Part shown: positions 27,477-37,559 of the stretch, in pieces
How positions within the stretch are numbered: the stretch's first letter is position 1
Layout of the letters: every line of letters begins with the position of its first letter
NCBI GenBank assembly: GCA_026932235.1
Contig: JAIXKR010000041.1
Coordinates: 1 to 64,000 of the forward strand
Source of the DNA: Burkholderiales bacterium
Lineage (GTDB): Bacteria > Pseudomonadota > Gammaproteobacteria > Burkholderiales > Burkholderiaceae_C
Length of the DNA: 64,000 bases
Direction: 5' to 3'
Position numbers and translations under genes: made by a program
The notes under the pieces: generated by a model
The model's input: only the letters and a program-made list of their open reading frames with translations
What the model was told of the DNA's origin: nothing
The model's database searches: none

Positions 27477-29231
27477 TCACCCTTTCGACCGATGCGGCCA
27501 ACGGCGCAGCGCCCACGGAACGGCGAGCCCCGCCGCCAGCGCCAGCAGCCACGGCAGGTCCAGCGCGCCGCCGCCCGTGCCGCCGCCCTCGTTCTCGTCC
27601 CCCGCGCCGTCGGCGGCGGCCACCGCGGCACGCACCGCCGCCGCGGCATCGAGCATGCCGGCGCCGCAGGTCGCGGTGGTGCAGACGCATTCGTCCTGCG
27701 GCCGCCCGTCGGGTGCATGGCATTGCGGCACGCCGGCGGTGCCGGCGGCGACGAAGGGACGCGCCGAGCTGCCCAGCATCGTACGCACCTCGCCCGGCGC
27801 CAGAGCCGGGTTGACCGAGAGCATCAGCGCCACCGTTCCAGCCACCAGGGGGCTGGCGAAGCTCGTGCCCACCGAGTAGTCGTAGCCGTCGGTGTACGTC
27901 GACCGCACCGGACCCCGGGTCCCGCTGTCGGTCGTCGTGACGATCGGATAGAGGCACTCGCCGGCGAGGTTGACGCAATTGCCTCCGGGCGCGGCAATCG
28001 CCACCTCCGGTCCCACGCTGGAGAAGCCGACCTTGGTGCCGGCATGGCGCAGCGCCGCGACCGCGATCACACCTGGGCAGTTGCCGGGCGTGCTGACCGC
28101 CAGCCCCTCCTCGTTTCCGGCCGCGGCGACGATGACGACGCCCGCGGCTTCCAGCCGCTCGGTGACGTCGCGATAGGCCGCGGAGCAGCTTCCGCTGGAG
28201 CCCAGGCTCAGGTTGAGCACACGCGCAGGGGTCGGATTGACGACCGGGTTGCGGCTCAGGCCCGCAGCCCAGAGCATGCCGGCGATGATGTCGGAGTCGT
28301 AGCCGCCGCAGGCGCCGAGCACGCGCACCGGCTGCACGCGCACGCCGCGGGCGACCGCGGCCATGCCCAGGCCGTTGTCGGTGTGCGCGCCGACGAGGCC
28401 GGCCATCTTCGTGCCGTGCCAGCTGCTCGGACTCGCCGACTCGCCGACGCCGCACAGGCCTTCGCTCGTCCAGTCTCCGGGATCCGACGGATCGGCGTCG
28501 CGGCCATCGCCGTCGCGCGCGTCGGCGGCATCGGCGATGAAGTCGTAACCGGCGACCAGCACGTCGGCCAGGTCGGGGTGCTCCGGTCGCACGCCGGAGT
28601 CGATGATGGCGACCACCACGCTCGCGGCACCGGTCGCGATGTCCCAGGCACCGAGCGCGTTCATCGCCGACACGCGTTCGCCATCGGGCGCGCGCAGATA
28701 CCACTGCCCCGCGACCGGCGAGATGCCCGGCCCGCCGGCAAACAGCGGGTCGTTGGGCAAGGCGAGCGCGCGCCGGCGCTCGTCGGGAACCGCGTACTCG
28801 ACTTCCTCGTCGGCGGACAGCCGCTGCGCCAGATCGCGCGAACTCAGGCCGCGCGCCAGCAGCACCTGCGAGCGCTCGTCGACGACGCGCCCGTCGGCGA
28901 GCGCAAGGCCGCTTCGCCGCGCCATCGCCGCGGCCTGCTGCGGACCGTGTGTGCTCTCGGCCGGCGTCGTCACCGCAGCGCCGCTGCGCGCGGCCAGCGC
29001 CTGGCGCATCAGGGTCCCCGCAGCCCTGTACTTGACGATGACGCGCGCCACAGCCGGGTCGTCGATGCTGTCGGCACGCGATTGCGATTGCGCAGGCGCG
29101 CCGCCGGCGAGCGCGAGCGCGAAGGCCGCGACGGCGAGTGCCGCGGTCGGCCGCAGGCGCCGCCCGGCGGCATGCGCGCGACGATGGAGACCGGCCGCGC
29201 TCTGAGGCGGCAAGGGGTGGGACATGGACAT
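27477..29231 (-). CDS. S8 subtilisin-like secreted protease with GlyGly-CTERM-like tail
   Basis: This secreted serine protease has about 584 residues. A signal peptide (LAVAAFALALAGGAPAQ) and a propeptide to about residue 180 precede the S8 domain. The catalytic triad is intact: Asp in IIDSGVRPEH, His in WHGTKMAGL, Ser in GTSFASPLVAG. The C-terminus has a Gly-rich stretch (EGGGTGGG), a membrane helix (LPWLLALAAGLAVPWAL) and basic residues (RRWPHRSKG). That is the GlyGly-CTERM layout. Two ATGs (29231, 29225) are possible; GAGGAG lies upstream. It follows a rhombosortase-like gene by 22 bases, the expected processing enzyme. Confidence 0.88.
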   Translation of the reverse strand: MSMSHPLPPQSAAGLHRRAHAAGRRLRPTAALAVAAFALALAGGAPAQSQSRADSIDDPAVARVIVKYRAAGTLMRQALAARSGAAVTTPAESTHGPQQAAAMARRSGLALADGRVVDERSQVLLARGLSSRDLAQRLSADEEVEYAVPDERRRALALPNDPLFAGGPGISPVAGQWYLRAPDGERVSAMNALGAWDIATGAASVVVAIIDSGVRPEHPDLADVLVAGYDFIADAADARDGDGRDADPSDPGDWTSEGLCGVGESASPSSWHGTKMAGLVGAHTDNGLGMAAVARGVRVQPVRVLGACGGYDSDIIAGMLWAAGLSRNPVVNPTPARVLNLSLGSSGSCSAAYRDVTERLEAAGVVIVAAAGNEEGLAVSTPGNCPGVIAVAALRHAGTKVGFSSVGPEVAIAAPGGNCVNLAGECLYPIVTTTDSGTRGPVRSTYTDGYDYSVGTSFASPLVAGTVALMLSVNPALAPGEVRTMLGSSARPFVAAGTAGVPQCHAPDGRPQDECVCTTATCGAGMLDAAAAVRAAVAAADGAGDENEGGGTGGGALDLPWLLALAAGLAVPWALRRWPHRSKG

Positions 29232-29253
29232 GGGCGACGACGCTCCTCGAGGA

Positions 29254-29889
29254 TCACGGGTTTCCGCCGCGCCGCAGCAGCGCCGCAGCGACCAGCGCGG
29301 CACAGAGCAGGCCGGCCACGCTGCCGCTGAAATGCGACCAGGGCGCGACGGCGATTCCCAAGGCCGGTGCGGCGCGCAGCGCGGGGCCGAAAGGCTGCTC
29401 GAGCACGAGCTTTGCCGCCAGCCCTGCCAGCAGCAGCAGGCCCGGCACCCCATGGCTGCGCCGCCGCTGCCACAGGAGATGCAGGCCGACGATGACCACG
29501 CCCGCGTGCAGCACGCCGGAGAGGCCATGGAAATGCGCCAGCGGCGGACCGAGCAGCCAGCCGCCTTGAGTCAATGGCCAGGCCAACAGCCAGGCCAGCG
29601 CCAGCCGTGCAGGCACGCGCGCGGCCACCCCCAGCAGAGCCACCAGCAGCGTGCCGGCGAGGTTCAGGCCCAGGTGCGCGGCACTGCCGTGCACCCAGGC
29701 CGCCGTCCACCAGCGCCAGGGCTCGAGCAGCGCCAGAGCCGGCTGCCAGTCCAGCATCCGCGCCAGCGCCGTCGTCGCCGAGGATTCGGCCGCGGCGCCG
29801 ACGACGAGGGCGCCGACGGCCAGCACGCCGCACAGCGCCAGCCAGGCCAGCCCCGGTGGGCTCCCGCTCGCGACTTGCGCACGCCTCAT
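29254..29889 (-). CDS. rrtA: Rhombosortase-like intramembrane serine protease
   Basis: This six-helix rhomboid-family membrane protease has about 211 residues. Visible rhomboid elements: WRWWTAAWVHGSAAHLGLN with the H-x-x-x-N pattern, catalytic Ser in GLSGVLHAG, and a late His in WSHFSGSVAG. Short size and the GLSG motif fit the rhombosortase branch, which cleaves GlyGly-CTERM proteins. The downstream gene, 22 bases away, encodes exactly such a candidate substrate. The start at 29889 is chosen to give a normal family N-terminus; an earlier ATG at 29955 is possible. The ribosome site is weak. Confidence 0.8.
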   Translation of the reverse strand: MRRAQVASGSPPGLAWLALCGVLAVGALVVGAAAESSATTALARMLDWQPALALLEPWRWWTAAWVHGSAAHLGLNLAGTLLVALLGVAARVPARLALAWLLAWPLTQGGWLLGPPLAHFHGLSGVLHAGVVIVGLHLLWQRRRSHGVPGLLLLAGLAAKLVLEQPFGPALRAAPALGIAVAPWSHFSGSVAGLLCAALVAAALLRRGGNP

Positions 29890-29987
29890 GGTGCCGATGA
29901 TGCCAGCAGTGGCACGGCGGGAACGGGCACTGTGGCACAGTCGCGCGCCCGCCACGCTTGCGTGCGCTCAACCGTCCCCGTTCGTCC

Positions 29988-30290
29988 ATGGCTTTGAAGT
30001 CCACCGTCTACAGGATTGCCCTGCACCCTCCGGAGACCGAGGAGCGGTTGATGATGCGCGTGCTCGCGCAGGCGCTGAACGCGCCCGGTGACGACACCGA
30101 CGAGCCCCCGACCTCTGGCAGCACGACCGCACCGGTGCGCTGTTGCAGTGGATCGAGGTCGGCGATCCCGACGAACGCCGCCTGGCGCGCGATGCCGCTC
30201 CATGTGACCGTCCAGGATGGCATGGTCTGGGTCGGCGAAGGCGAGCGGCCGGTCGAGTTGCACCCGCAGTCGCTGGCGCTCGCGGCCTGA
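29988..30290 (+). pseudogene. yaeQ: Decayed yaeQ
   Basis: YaeQ is a small conserved protein of about 180 residues with a nuclease-like fold. Here only about 100 codons remain. The start MALKSTVYRIAL and HPPETEERLMMRVLAQALNA match the family N-terminus, but with an internal deletion between them. After GAG-CCC at 30102-30107 two extra C bases shift the frame; the shifted frame continues as LWQHDRTGALLQWIEVGDPDE. The C-terminal piece PLHVTVQDGMVWVGEG is back in the first frame after a further large deletion. The remnant stop shares one base with the next gene's possible ATG. Confidence 0.8.
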
Positions 30291-32455
30291 TGAGCCGACC
30301 GCCACGCCGCCGCATTCTCGCCCTGCTGGGCACCCTCGCCACCCTTTCCTGCCGTGACCTTCGAGCGATGAACCCCGATCTTCAACCCCCGACCCCGCCC
30401 GACGATCCCTTCCGGTGGCTCGAGGAGGTACAGGGCGAACGGGCGCTGGCCTGGGTGCGCGAGCGCAACGCGATCGCCGAGCGCGAGTTGCAGGCGGTTT
30501 CCGGCCACGCCGAACGCGAACGCGCGATCCTCGAGGTGCTGGACTCGCAGGCGCGCATCCCCGCGGTGCAGCGCGTCGGACCCTGGCTCTACAACCTCTG
30601 GCAGGACGCCGCCAACCCGCGCGGCCTGTGGCGGCGCGCGACGCTGGCCGAGTTCAGGAAGCCCGCGCCGGCCTGGGAGACGGTGCTCGACCTCGACGCG
30701 CTGGGCCGCGCCGAAGGCGAGAACTGGACCTGGGGTGGCGCCACCCTGCTCGGCCCGGCGTACCGGCACGCGCTGCTCTCGCTCTCGCGCGGCGGCGCCG
30801 ACGCGCACGTGGTGCGCGAGTTCGACCTCGTCGACAAGCGCTTCGTCGCCAACGGCTTCTTCGTCCCCGAGGCGAAGAGCAGCGTCGAGTGGATCGACGC
30901 CGATCATCTCTTCGTCGGCAGCGATTTCGGCCCGGGCTCGCTCACCGATTCCGGCTATCCGCGCGTCATCCGGCGCTGGCGCCGCGGCCAGCCGCTGGCG
31001 CAGGCGCCGGTGGCCTTCGAGGGCGAAGCCGGCGACGTTGCCGCGAACGCCTTCGTCGACCGCACGCCGGGGTTCGAGCGCAGCGGTTTCGTCCGCGCCA
31101 CCAGCTTCTACGAGTCGCGGCTATGGCTGCTGCAGGACGGCAAGCCGGTCGAGGTCGACAAGCCGCTGGACGCCACGCTCTCCTTCTGGGGCGCACACCT
31201 GCTGCTGCAACTGCGCAGCGACTGGGCGGTCGCCGGGCGGCACTGGCGCGGCGGCAGCCTGCTGCTGTCCGACGCCGCGGCCTACCTGCGCGGGCAGCGC
31301 GAGTTCACCGCGCTCTTCGAACCCGCGGCGACACGCTCGCTCGAGCGCTTCGCGACGACGCGCACGCAGATCGTGCTCGAGGTCCTCGACACCGTCAGCA
31401 GCCGCCTCGAGGCCTGGCGCCTGGAGTCCGGCGCCCAGGGCGAAGCCCGCTGGCTCCGCCGCGAACTGCCGGCGCCGCCGATGGCCAGCACCTCCATCGC
31501 CGCGCTGCACGACCCGCTGCTGCCCGACGACCCGCTGGCCGAGCAGTTGTGGCTGCGCACGAGCAGCTTCCTCACCCCCGACGCGCTGCAGCTGGCGCGC
31601 ATCGACAGGGACGGCGACCGCATCGAGTCGGTGAAGGCGCTGCCCGCCTTCTTCGACGCCGCCGGAATGCGCGTCGAGCAGCACTTCGCGCGCTCGGCCG
31701 ACGGCACGCGCGTGCCCTACTTCGTCGTCTGGCCGAAGACGCCGCGCCGCGACGGCCGCAACCCGACGCTGCTCTACGGCTACGGCGGCTTCGAGGTCTC
31801 GCTCACGCCCGCCTACCTCGCCATCGCCGGACGCACCTGGCTGGAACAGGGCGGTGTCTACGTGCTGGCCAACGTCCGCGGCGGCGGCGAGTTCGGCCCC
31901 GCCTGGCACCAGGCTGCCATCCTCGCGCACAAGCAGCGCAGCTACGACGACTTCGCCGCCGTCGCCGAAGACCTGGTCGCGCGCGGCATCACGCAGGCGC
32001 GGCACCTGGGCATCCAGGGCGGCAGCAACGGCGGCCTGCTCGTGGGCGCGGTGATGCTGCAGCGGCCCGAGCTCTTCGGCGCGGTCGTCTGCCAGGTGCC
32101 GCTGCTGGACATGAGGCGCTACCACCGACTGCTCGCAGGCGCTTCGTGGATGGCCGAGTACGGCAATCCCGACGATCCGGCGCAATGGGCCTGGATCGCC
32201 CGCTACAGCCCCTACCAGAACCTGAAGCCGGGCAAGCGCCTGCCCGCGGTGCTCTTCACCACCAGCACGCGCGACGACCGCGTGCACCCGGGCCATGCGC
32301 GCAAGATGGCCGCGCGCATGCTGGCGCTCGGCTACCACCCGCTCTACTGGGAGAACGTCGAGGGCGGACACGGGGGCGCCGCCGACAACGCGCAGCGCGC
32401 ACGCATGCGCGCGCTCGAGCTGAGCTTCCTCTGGCGCGAGCTGGCGCCACGCTGA
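30290..32455 (+). CDS. Prolyl oligopeptidase-family serine peptidase (S9A)
   Basis: This S9 peptidase has about 721 residues with a seven-bladed propeller (roughly residues 80-430) and a C-terminal alpha/beta-hydrolase domain. The triad is visible: Ser in [11 protein letters not shown], Asp in [10 protein letters not shown], His in EGGHGGAAD. It cuts small peptides after proline or a related residue. From ATG at 30290 it carries a hydrophobic N-terminus ([16 protein letters not shown]) that could export or tether it; starting at ATG 30368 would give a cytosolic 695-residue form beginning MNPDLQPP. The first start overlaps the yaeQ remnant stop. Start undecided. Confidence 0.9.
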   Translation: MSRPPRRRILALLGTLATLSCRDLRAMNPDLQPPTPPDDPFRWLEEVQGERALAWVRERNAIAERELQAVSGHAERERAILEVLDSQARIPAVQRVGPWLYNLWQDAANPRGLWRRATLAEFRKPAPAWETVLDLDALGRAEGENWTWGGATLLGPAYRHALLSLSRGGADAHVVREFDLVDKRFVANGFFVPEAKSSVEWIDADHLFVGSDFGPGSLTDSGYPRVIRRWRRGQPLAQAPVAFEGEAGDVAANAFVDRTPGFERSGFVRATSFYESRLWLLQDGKPVEVDKPLDATLSFWGAHLLLQLRSDWAVAGRHWRGGSLLLSDAAAYLRGQREFTALFEPAATRSLERFATTRTQIVLEVLDTVSSRLEAWRLESGAQGEARWLRRELPAPPMASTSIAALHDPLLPDDPLAEQLWLRTSSFLTPDALQLARIDRDGDRIESVKALPAFFDAAGMRVEQHFARSADGTRVPYFVVWPKTPRRDGRNPTLLYGYGGFEVSLTPAYLAIAGRTWLEQGGVYVLANVRGGGEFGPAWHQAAILAHKQRSYDDFAAVAEDLVARGITQARHLGIQGGSNGGLLVGAVMLQRPELFGAVVCQVPLLDMRRYHRLLAGASWMAEYGNPDDPAQWAWIARYSPYQNLKPGKRLPAVLFTTSTRDDRVHPGHARKMAARMLALGYHPLYWENVEGGHGGAADNAQRARMRALELSFLWRELAPR

Positions 32456-32480
32456 GCCCGGCGCACCTCCTGACGCCGCC

Positions 32481-33254
32481 ATGCCCCGCTGGATCGAGGA
32501 CGACGACCCGCTGCCGCCCGGGCGCAGCGCGCTGGGTCCGGGCGACGAAGCGCCGGGCCTGGTCGCCGTCGGCGGCACCTTATCACCGGCACGCCTGGAG
32601 GAGGCCTACCGCAAGGGGCTCTTCCCCTGGTTCAGCCACGGACAGCCGGTGCTGTGGTGGAGCCCCGAGCCGCGCATGGTGCTGCCGGTGGAGGCGTTCA
32701 CGCCCAGCCATTCGTTGCGCAAGACGCTGCGCCGCTTCGCGCGCAGCGGCGGTTGCGAGATCCGCATCGACCACGCCTTCGAGCACGTCATGCGCGCCTG
32801 CGCGACCACCCCGCGCGAAGGCCAGGACGGCACCTGGATCGTGCCGTCGATGATCGAGGCCTACACGCGCTGGCACCGGCTGGGCCGCGTGCACAGCTTC
32901 GAGACCTGGATCGACGGCGAACTCGTCGGCGGCCTCTACGGCGTCTCGATCGGCCGCATGTTCTTCGGCGAATCGATGTTCTCGCATCGCAGCGACGCTT
33001 CCAAGATCGCGCTCGCCGCACTCGTCGCCTGGTGCCGCGGCCACGGAGTGCCGCTCATCGACTGTCAACAGCACACGCCGCACCTGGCCAGCCTGGGCGC
33101 GCGCACGATCACGCGCACGGCCTTCGAGGCGCACCTGGCGCAAGTCCTCGACGCCGAGTCCGCGTTCGATTGGACCTATGATTCCGCGACGTGGCGCCAC
33201 CTGCTGCAGGCCGAGCCGGCCCGCGCCGGCGCCGCACCCCGGGAAGATTCGTGA
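32481..33254 (+). CDS. aat: Leucyl/phenylalanyl-tRNA--protein transferase
   Basis: This 257-residue enzyme adds Leu or Phe from charged tRNA to N-terminal Lys or Arg of proteins, marking them for ClpS/ClpAP. Family motifs: [49 protein letters not shown] and [14 protein letters not shown]. Its stop overlaps the next gene start by four bases, so the two N-degron transferases are co-translated. Confidence 0.95.
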   Translation: MPRWIEDDDPLPPGRSALGPGDEAPGLVAVGGTLSPARLEEAYRKGLFPWFSHGQPVLWWSPEPRMVLPVEAFTPSHSLRKTLRRFARSGGCEIRIDHAFEHVMRACATTPREGQDGTWIVPSMIEAYTRWHRLGRVHSFETWIDGELVGGLYGVSIGRMFFGESMFSHRSDASKIALAALVAWCRGHGVPLIDCQQHTPHLASLGARTITRTAFEAHLAQVLDAESAFDWTYDSATWRHLLQAEPARAGAAPREDS

Positions 33255-33988
33255 CGCACCCGAAAGAGCTTCCGCTTTCGTCGCTGCAGTTCTACGCCAC
33301 CGCGCCCTACCCCTGCAGCTACCTGCCCGGGCGCCAGGCGCGTTCGCAGGTCGCCACGCCCAGCCACCTGATCCATGCCGATGCCTATTCGGCGCTTGTC
33401 GGGGCGGGCTTCCGGCGCAGCGGGATGTTCACCTACCGGCCCCACTGCGAGGGCTGCCGCGCCTGCGTGCCGATACGCATCCCGGTGGCGCACTTCCAAC
33501 CCGCGCGCAGCCAGCGCCGCGCGCGCGCGCAGCACGATTCGCTGCACGCGCGCGTGCTGCGCCTGTGCTTCATGCCCGAGCACTACCAGCTCTACCTGCG
33601 CTACCAGTCGGGGCGCCACAGCGGCGGTGGCATGGACCAGGACAGCGTCGACCAGTACACGCAGTTCCTGCTGCAAAGCCGCGTCAACTCGCGCCTGGTC
33701 GAATTCCGCGAGCCCGGCACCGGCGGCGAGCCCGGCGCGCTGCGCATGGTCGCCATCCTCGACGTGCTCGCCGACGGCCTCTCGGCCGTCTACACCTTCT
33801 ACGAGCCCGACGCGCAGGCCAGCTACGGCACCTACTGCGTGCTCTGGCAGATCGAGCAGACGCGCCAGTTGCGCCTGCCCTACGTCTACCTCGGCTACTG
33901 GATCGAGCACAGCCCGAAGATGGCCTACAAGGCACGCTTTCGGCCGCACCAACTGCTCATCGACGGCCGCTGGCAGGACGCGGCTTGA
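33251..33988 (+). CDS. bpt: Aspartate/glutamate leucyltransferase Bpt
   Basis: This 245-residue enzyme adds Leu to N-terminal Asp or Glu of proteins, the second arm of the bacterial N-end rule. Visible: the N-terminal [16 protein letters not shown], the Cys cluster [21 protein letters not shown] and [19 protein letters not shown]. The start is GTG at 33251, overlapping the aat stop as GTGA, with GGGAAG upstream. The other in-frame start upstream would lie inside aat. Confidence 0.94.
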   Translation: MTHPKELPLSSLQFYATAPYPCSYLPGRQARSQVATPSHLIHADAYSALVGAGFRRSGMFTYRPHCEGCRACVPIRIPVAHFQPARSQRRARAQHDSLHARVLRLCFMPEHYQLYLRYQSGRHSGGGMDQDSVDQYTQFLLQSRVNSRLVEFREPGTGGEPGALRMVAILDVLADGLSAVYTFYEPDAQASYGTYCVLWQIEQTRQLRLPYVYLGYWIEHSPKMAYKARFRPHQLLIDGRWQDAA

Positions 33989-34361
33989 GGGCGCGCCGGC
34001 CGCGCGCAGGTCAACATGCGCAGCGGCCCCGGAACCCGTTTCGAGATCCCGTGGAATCTCGCGCGCGGCTACCCGCTGCAGGTGCTGGCGCGCAGCCAGG
34101 GCTGGATCAAGGTGCGCGATTTCGAGAACGACGTGGGCTGGGTGCTGGCGCGGCTGACCTCGCGCAAGCCGCATCTCGTGGTCAAGACCGAGGTGCTCAA
34201 CCTGCGGCGGGGCCCGGGCACCGGGCACCGGGCACCGCATCGTCGGCCAGGCGGCCTACGGCGAGGTGCTGCGCACGCTCGAGCACAAGGGCATCTGGGT
34301 GCACGTGGGGCGCCAGCCCGACGGCCCCGGCGGCTGGGTCGCACTGCCGCAGGAGATGTAG
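33989..34361 (+). pseudogene. SH3-domain protein, 5'-truncated and frameshifted
   Basis: Directly after the bpt stop, the frame encodes two bacterial SH3 repeats: VNMRSGPGTRFEIPWNLARG, GWIKVRDFENDVGWVLA, then VLNLRRGPGTGHR. Family members are exported, but here the signal peptide and start are missing. At 34216-34236 a 7-base unit occurs three times; two copies would keep the frame (RRGPGTGHRIVGQ). With three copies the frame breaks. The second SH3 repeat continues in another frame (YGEVLRTLEHKGIWVHV) to a stop at 34359-34361. Such proteins bind peptidoglycan or ligands outside the cell. Confidence 0.8.
34216..34236 (+). repeat. Three tandem copies of a 7-bp unit (GGGCACC)
   Basis: Units at 34216-34222, 34223-34229 and 34230-34236 are identical. 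The coding sequence around them is in frame only with two copies, so one copy was probably added by slippage. Confidence 0.9.
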
Positions 34362-34590
34362 CGCTGGTGGTCGAGGACCGCGCCGTGACGGTCCTTCTCG
34401 TCGACGTCGCCGCAAACGCAGACCACGGGCGAGCCCTCGGCCTGGGCGACGACGGAATGTCCGAACTCGGCCCGGCCGGGTTCCTTCAGCCGACTGCGGA
34501 TGAGGTTCTGGTTGAAGCTCAGCCACCCGGCCTCGCTCTCCTTGTTCACGCTCCAGTCGCCGCCGCAGGCCGCCCCGGCATCCGCCCATG
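34345..34590 (-). pseudogene. Fragment of a small conserved hypothetical protein
   Basis: The minus strand encodes NQNLIRSRLKEPGRAEFGHS followed by VVCVCGDVDEKDRHGAVLD and HQRYISCGS. This resembles a family of small exported proteins with an 'LKDPDSAQF ... VCG.VN.KN.FGGY.G..RFI' pattern. No start codon with a ribosome site is present and the frame upstream is not coding-like, so it looks 5'-truncated. It runs toward and overlaps the end of the SH3 pseudogene on the other strand. Assignment is from pattern memory; function of the family is unknown. Confidence 0.4.
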
Positions 34591-34650
34591 AAGGGACGGC
34601 GGGGCGCAGCCGACCGCAGCAAGCGGTAGTTGTTGGCGGGCCCGGGTGGC

Positions 34651-36342
34651 TCAGTCGCCGAGCCAGCGCCAGCGGCCGTCGGCCTGCTCGACCGCGCGCG
34701 CGTCCTCGCGCAGCTTGATCAGGTGCGCCAGCAGCGAGCGTCGCGCCACCGGGAACAGCTGCGGCGGGGTGTCGGCATAGACCTGCGGCAGCATCTCGTC
34801 GAGCTGCGCCTGGCCGTGCGCGCGCAAGGCCTCGACGACCCTGGCCTCGCGGCGCAGGCGATGCGCGATGAGCGCGCGCAGCACGGCGTGCGGCTCGGCG
34901 ACGAGAAAGCCGTGCCCGGGCGCAAGCCACTGCAGGTCTTCGTCCAGCAGCGCCTGCAGGCTGCGAAGATAGGCCGCCATGTCGCCATCGGGGGGATCGA
35001 TGACCACGGTCGAGCCCTGCATGACGTGGTCGCCGGTGAAGAGCAGCTTCTCCTGCTCGAGCAACCAGCACACGTGATTGGAGGCGTGCCCGGGCGTGTG
35101 GATGGCGCGCAGCGTGCAGCCTTCGCCGAGGAAGAGGCACTCGCCGTCCACCGGCTCGCGCGTGGGCGCGAAGTCGCTGTCCTGACCCTGGGCGTGCGTC
35201 GGCCTGCGGCCCAGGACGACGGCGCCGAAGGCCGCCGCCGCGGCCGCCGCACCCGGGCTGTGGTCGCGATGCGTGTGCGTGGCGAGCACCCAGCGCACGG
35301 GGCCGGGCGCAGCGGCCTGCAGCGCCGCCAGGTGCAGCGGGTCGGCCGGACCGGGATCGATCAGCGCCCAGCGGTCGGCCTGCGGGTCGCCGACGAAGTA
35401 GCTGTTCGTGCCCGGCCCGGTCATCACCCCCGGGTTGGGCGCGGTGACGCGCAGGATGCGTGGCGACAGGCGCACCGGCTGCCCGGCGACGAGCTCGGCC
35501 ATGACGTCGTGCGCAAGTCCCTCGGGATCGAGCCTGCAGACCTCGGCGAAGGCGAGATGGTCGGGCACGACGATGGTCGGCCCCTTGCGCGTGCGCGCAT
35601 GGCGCGGCATCACGAGCGGCAGCGGCGCCGGTCGCGCCGCCGCCGCGGCCAGGGCGGCGTCGACGTCGGCGAAGGCGGCCAGCTCCTGCAGCGTGCGCCG
35701 CGTCACCGGAAAGAGCTTGTAGCCGCGCGCAGGCTCGAGGGCAGCCGCAGGCGGCAGCCACATCAGCTCCAGCGCCTCGCCGGCGTCGGCCTGCGCCGCC
35801 TGGGCGGCGGGCGCGGGGGCGATGAAGAAGCGCGTGTCGAAGCGCGTGGGCGTGCCCGGCGGCGTCAGCCAGTGGCTGAAGGCCTGCAGGCGGCGCAGAT
35901 CCAGCCGCAGGCCCAGTGCCGTGCAGGCTTGCGCGAGCGTCGCCTGGCGCTGCTGCAGGCGACTGCGCCACGTGCTCCAGGCCGCTGCCGGACGGGCCGG
36001 CTCTCCGTCTTCGCCGCAGGCCAGCAGCAGGCCGACCTCCTCGAAGGTTTCGCGCAAGGCCGCGAGCGCGTGCTCGAGCATGCCGCCATGCAGGCCGAAG
36101 CGCGCGCTCAGGACGGCATCGCTGCTGCCCTCGACCAGGGCCGAGGCCTCGCCGTCCCCCGCCTCCAGCACGCCGCCGGGGAAGACGACGGCGCCGCTGA
36201 GCCAGTCGCGCGCGCGCTCGGCGCGGCGCAGCAGCAGCACCTCGAGCCCGGCCTGGCCATCGCGCACGAGCAGCAGCGAGGCGGCGCGGCGCGCGTCCGT
36301 GGCCGGCCGCGCCGCCGCCGGATCGATGCGGCTGCCGTTCAT
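34651..36342 (-). CDS. Nudix hydrolase-metallo-beta-lactamase fusion protein
   Basis: This two-domain protein has about 563 residues. The N-terminal Nudix domain (residues 1-230) has FPGGVLEAG and [11 protein letters not shown], close to the Nudix box. The C-terminal metallo-beta-lactamase domain has [11 protein letters not shown] (HxHxDH), TPGHASNH and FTGDHVMQG. The C-terminal region resembles LACTB2-type hydrolases. Such fusions are common in Burkholderiales; the substrate is unknown, possibly CoA or nucleoside-diphosphate derivatives. The start overlaps the racemase stop by ATGA, so the two are coupled. The link to acyl-CoA metabolism is inference. Confidence 0.88.
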   Translation of the reverse strand: MNGSRIDPAAARPATDARRAASLLLVRDGQAGLEVLLLRRAERARDWLSGAVVFPGGVLEAGDGEASALVEGSSDAVLSARFGLHGGMLEHALAALRETFEEVGLLLACGEDGEPARPAAAWSTWRSRLQQRQATLAQACTALGLRLDLRRLQAFSHWLTPPGTPTRFDTRFFIAPAPAAQAAQADAGEALELMWLPPAAALEPARGYKLFPVTRRTLQELAAFADVDAALAAAAARPAPLPLVMPRHARTRKGPTIVVPDHLAFAEVCRLDPEGLAHDVMAELVAGQPVRLSPRILRVTAPNPGVMTGPGTNSYFVGDPQADRWALIDPGPADPLHLAALQAAAPGPVRWVLATHTHRDHSPGAAAAAAAFGAVVLGRRPTHAQGQDSDFAPTREPVDGECLFLGEGCTLRAIHTPGHASNHVCWLLEQEKLLFTGDHVMQGSTVVIDPPDGDMAAYLRSLQALLDEDLQWLAPGHGFLVAEPHAVLRALIAHRLRREARVVEALRAHGQAQLDEMLPQVYADTPPQLFPVARRSLLAHLIKLREDARAVEQADGRWRWLGD

Positions 36343-37499
36343 GCCGCCTCCGCGGCCTGCAGCGCGCTGCCCGCAGCGAGCAGCGCCTCGATGGCGGCAG
36401 CGTCCAGACCGGCCTCGGCGAGCACGACGCGCGTGTGCTCGCCCACGCGCGGCGCCGGGCGCGGCGCGTCGACGCCGCTGCGCGCAAAGCGCGGCGCGGG
36501 CGCCGGCTGCAGGCTGCCTTCGACCTCGACGAAGGCCGCGCGCGCCTGCGCGTGGCGGTGCCGCGGCGCCTCGTCGAAATCGAGCACGGGCGCAAAGCAG
36601 GCATCGCTGCCTTCGAGCAGGCTGCACCACTCTTCGCGCGTCTTCGTCTTCATGAGCGCCGTAATCGCCGCGCGCAGCGCCGGCCACTGCGCGCGCTCGT
36701 ATTGCAGGGGCACGAAGCGCTCCTCCAGCCCGGCACGCCGCGCGAACTCGGCGAAGAACTTGGGCTCGACCGCAGCCAGCGCCACCCAGCGACCGTCGGC
36801 GGTCTCGTAGCTGTCGTAGAAGGGTGCGCCGCCGTCGAGCAGGTTCTCGCCGCGCGGCGCATCCCACTGGCCGGCGGCATGCAGGCCGTAGAAGAAGCCG
36901 GCAAGCGAGGCCGCGCCGTCGACCATCGCCGCGTCCACCACCTGGCCCTGCCCCGAACGCTGGCGCTCGAAGAGCGCGGCCAGCACGCCCAGGACCAGAT
37001 AGAGCGCGCCACCACCGTAGTCGCCCACCAGGTTCAGCGGCGCCAGGGGACGCCCGCCACGCGGGCCGATGGCGTGCAGCGCACCGCTGAGCGCGATGTA
37101 GTTGAGGTCGTGCCCAGCGGCCGCGGCCAGCGGCCCGCTCTGCCCGAAACCGGTCATGCGGCCGTAGACCAGGCGCGGGTTGCGCGCGCGGCAATCCTCG
37201 GGCCCGAGGCCGAGCTTCTCCATCACGCCCGGGCGCAGGCCTTCGAGCAGCACGTCGGCGCCGACCGCAAGCTGCAGCACGGCCGCGCGCGCCGCCGGCG
37301 CCTTCAGGTCCAGCGCCAGCGAGCGCCGGCTGCGGCCGTGCACGTCGTGCCGACGCGGGAACGGCACGCCCAGGCCGCTGGCCTCGGTGCGATCCACGCG
37401 CACGACCTCGGCGCCGAGGTCGGCGAGCAGCGTCGCCGCCATCGGCACCGGGCCGATGCCGGCCATCTCGATCACCTTCAGTCCGTGCAAGGGTCCCAT
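36339..37499 (-). CDS. Alpha-methylacyl-CoA racemase (CaiB/BaiF family)
   Basis: This enzyme of about 386 residues belongs to the family III CoA-transferase fold. Active-site residues of racemases are visible: His in [12 protein letters not shown] and Asp in [10 protein letters not shown]. It interconverts R and S 2-methylacyl-CoA esters, allowing beta-oxidation of branched fatty acids or bile-acid-type side chains. N-terminal [17 protein letters not shown] and RVDRTEASG are family-typical. First gene of a pair with the Nudix-MBL fusion; divergent from the EamA transporter by 60 bases. Confidence 0.9.
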   Translation of the reverse strand: MGPLHGLKVIEMAGIGPVPMAATLLADLGAEVVRVDRTEASGLGVPFPRRHDVHGRSRRSLALDLKAPAARAAVLQLAVGADVLLEGLRPGVMEKLGLGPEDCRARNPRLVYGRMTGFGQSGPLAAAAGHDLNYIALSGALHAIGPRGGRPLAPLNLVGDYGGGALYLVLGVLAALFERQRSGQGQVVDAAMVDGAASLAGFFYGLHAAGQWDAPRGENLLDGGAPFYDSYETADGRWVALAAVEPKFFAEFARRAGLEERFVPLQYERAQWPALRAAITALMKTKTREEWCSLLEGSDACFAPVLDFDEAPRHRHAQARAAFVEVEGSLQPAPAPRFARSGVDAPRPAPRVGEHTRVVLAEAGLDAAAIEALLAAGSALQAAEAA

Positions 37500-37559
37500 C
37501 GCGTGCGCATTCCGGTGGTTGTCAGGCGCCCGAGTGTGCCGCAGGCCAGAATCGCAGCC

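Noticed and set aside
34016-34591. Single plus-strand gene of 191 codons after bpt
   Set aside because: Only its first 70 codons are SH3-like; the rest is out of frame with the true SH3 continuation and runs antisense to another fragment.
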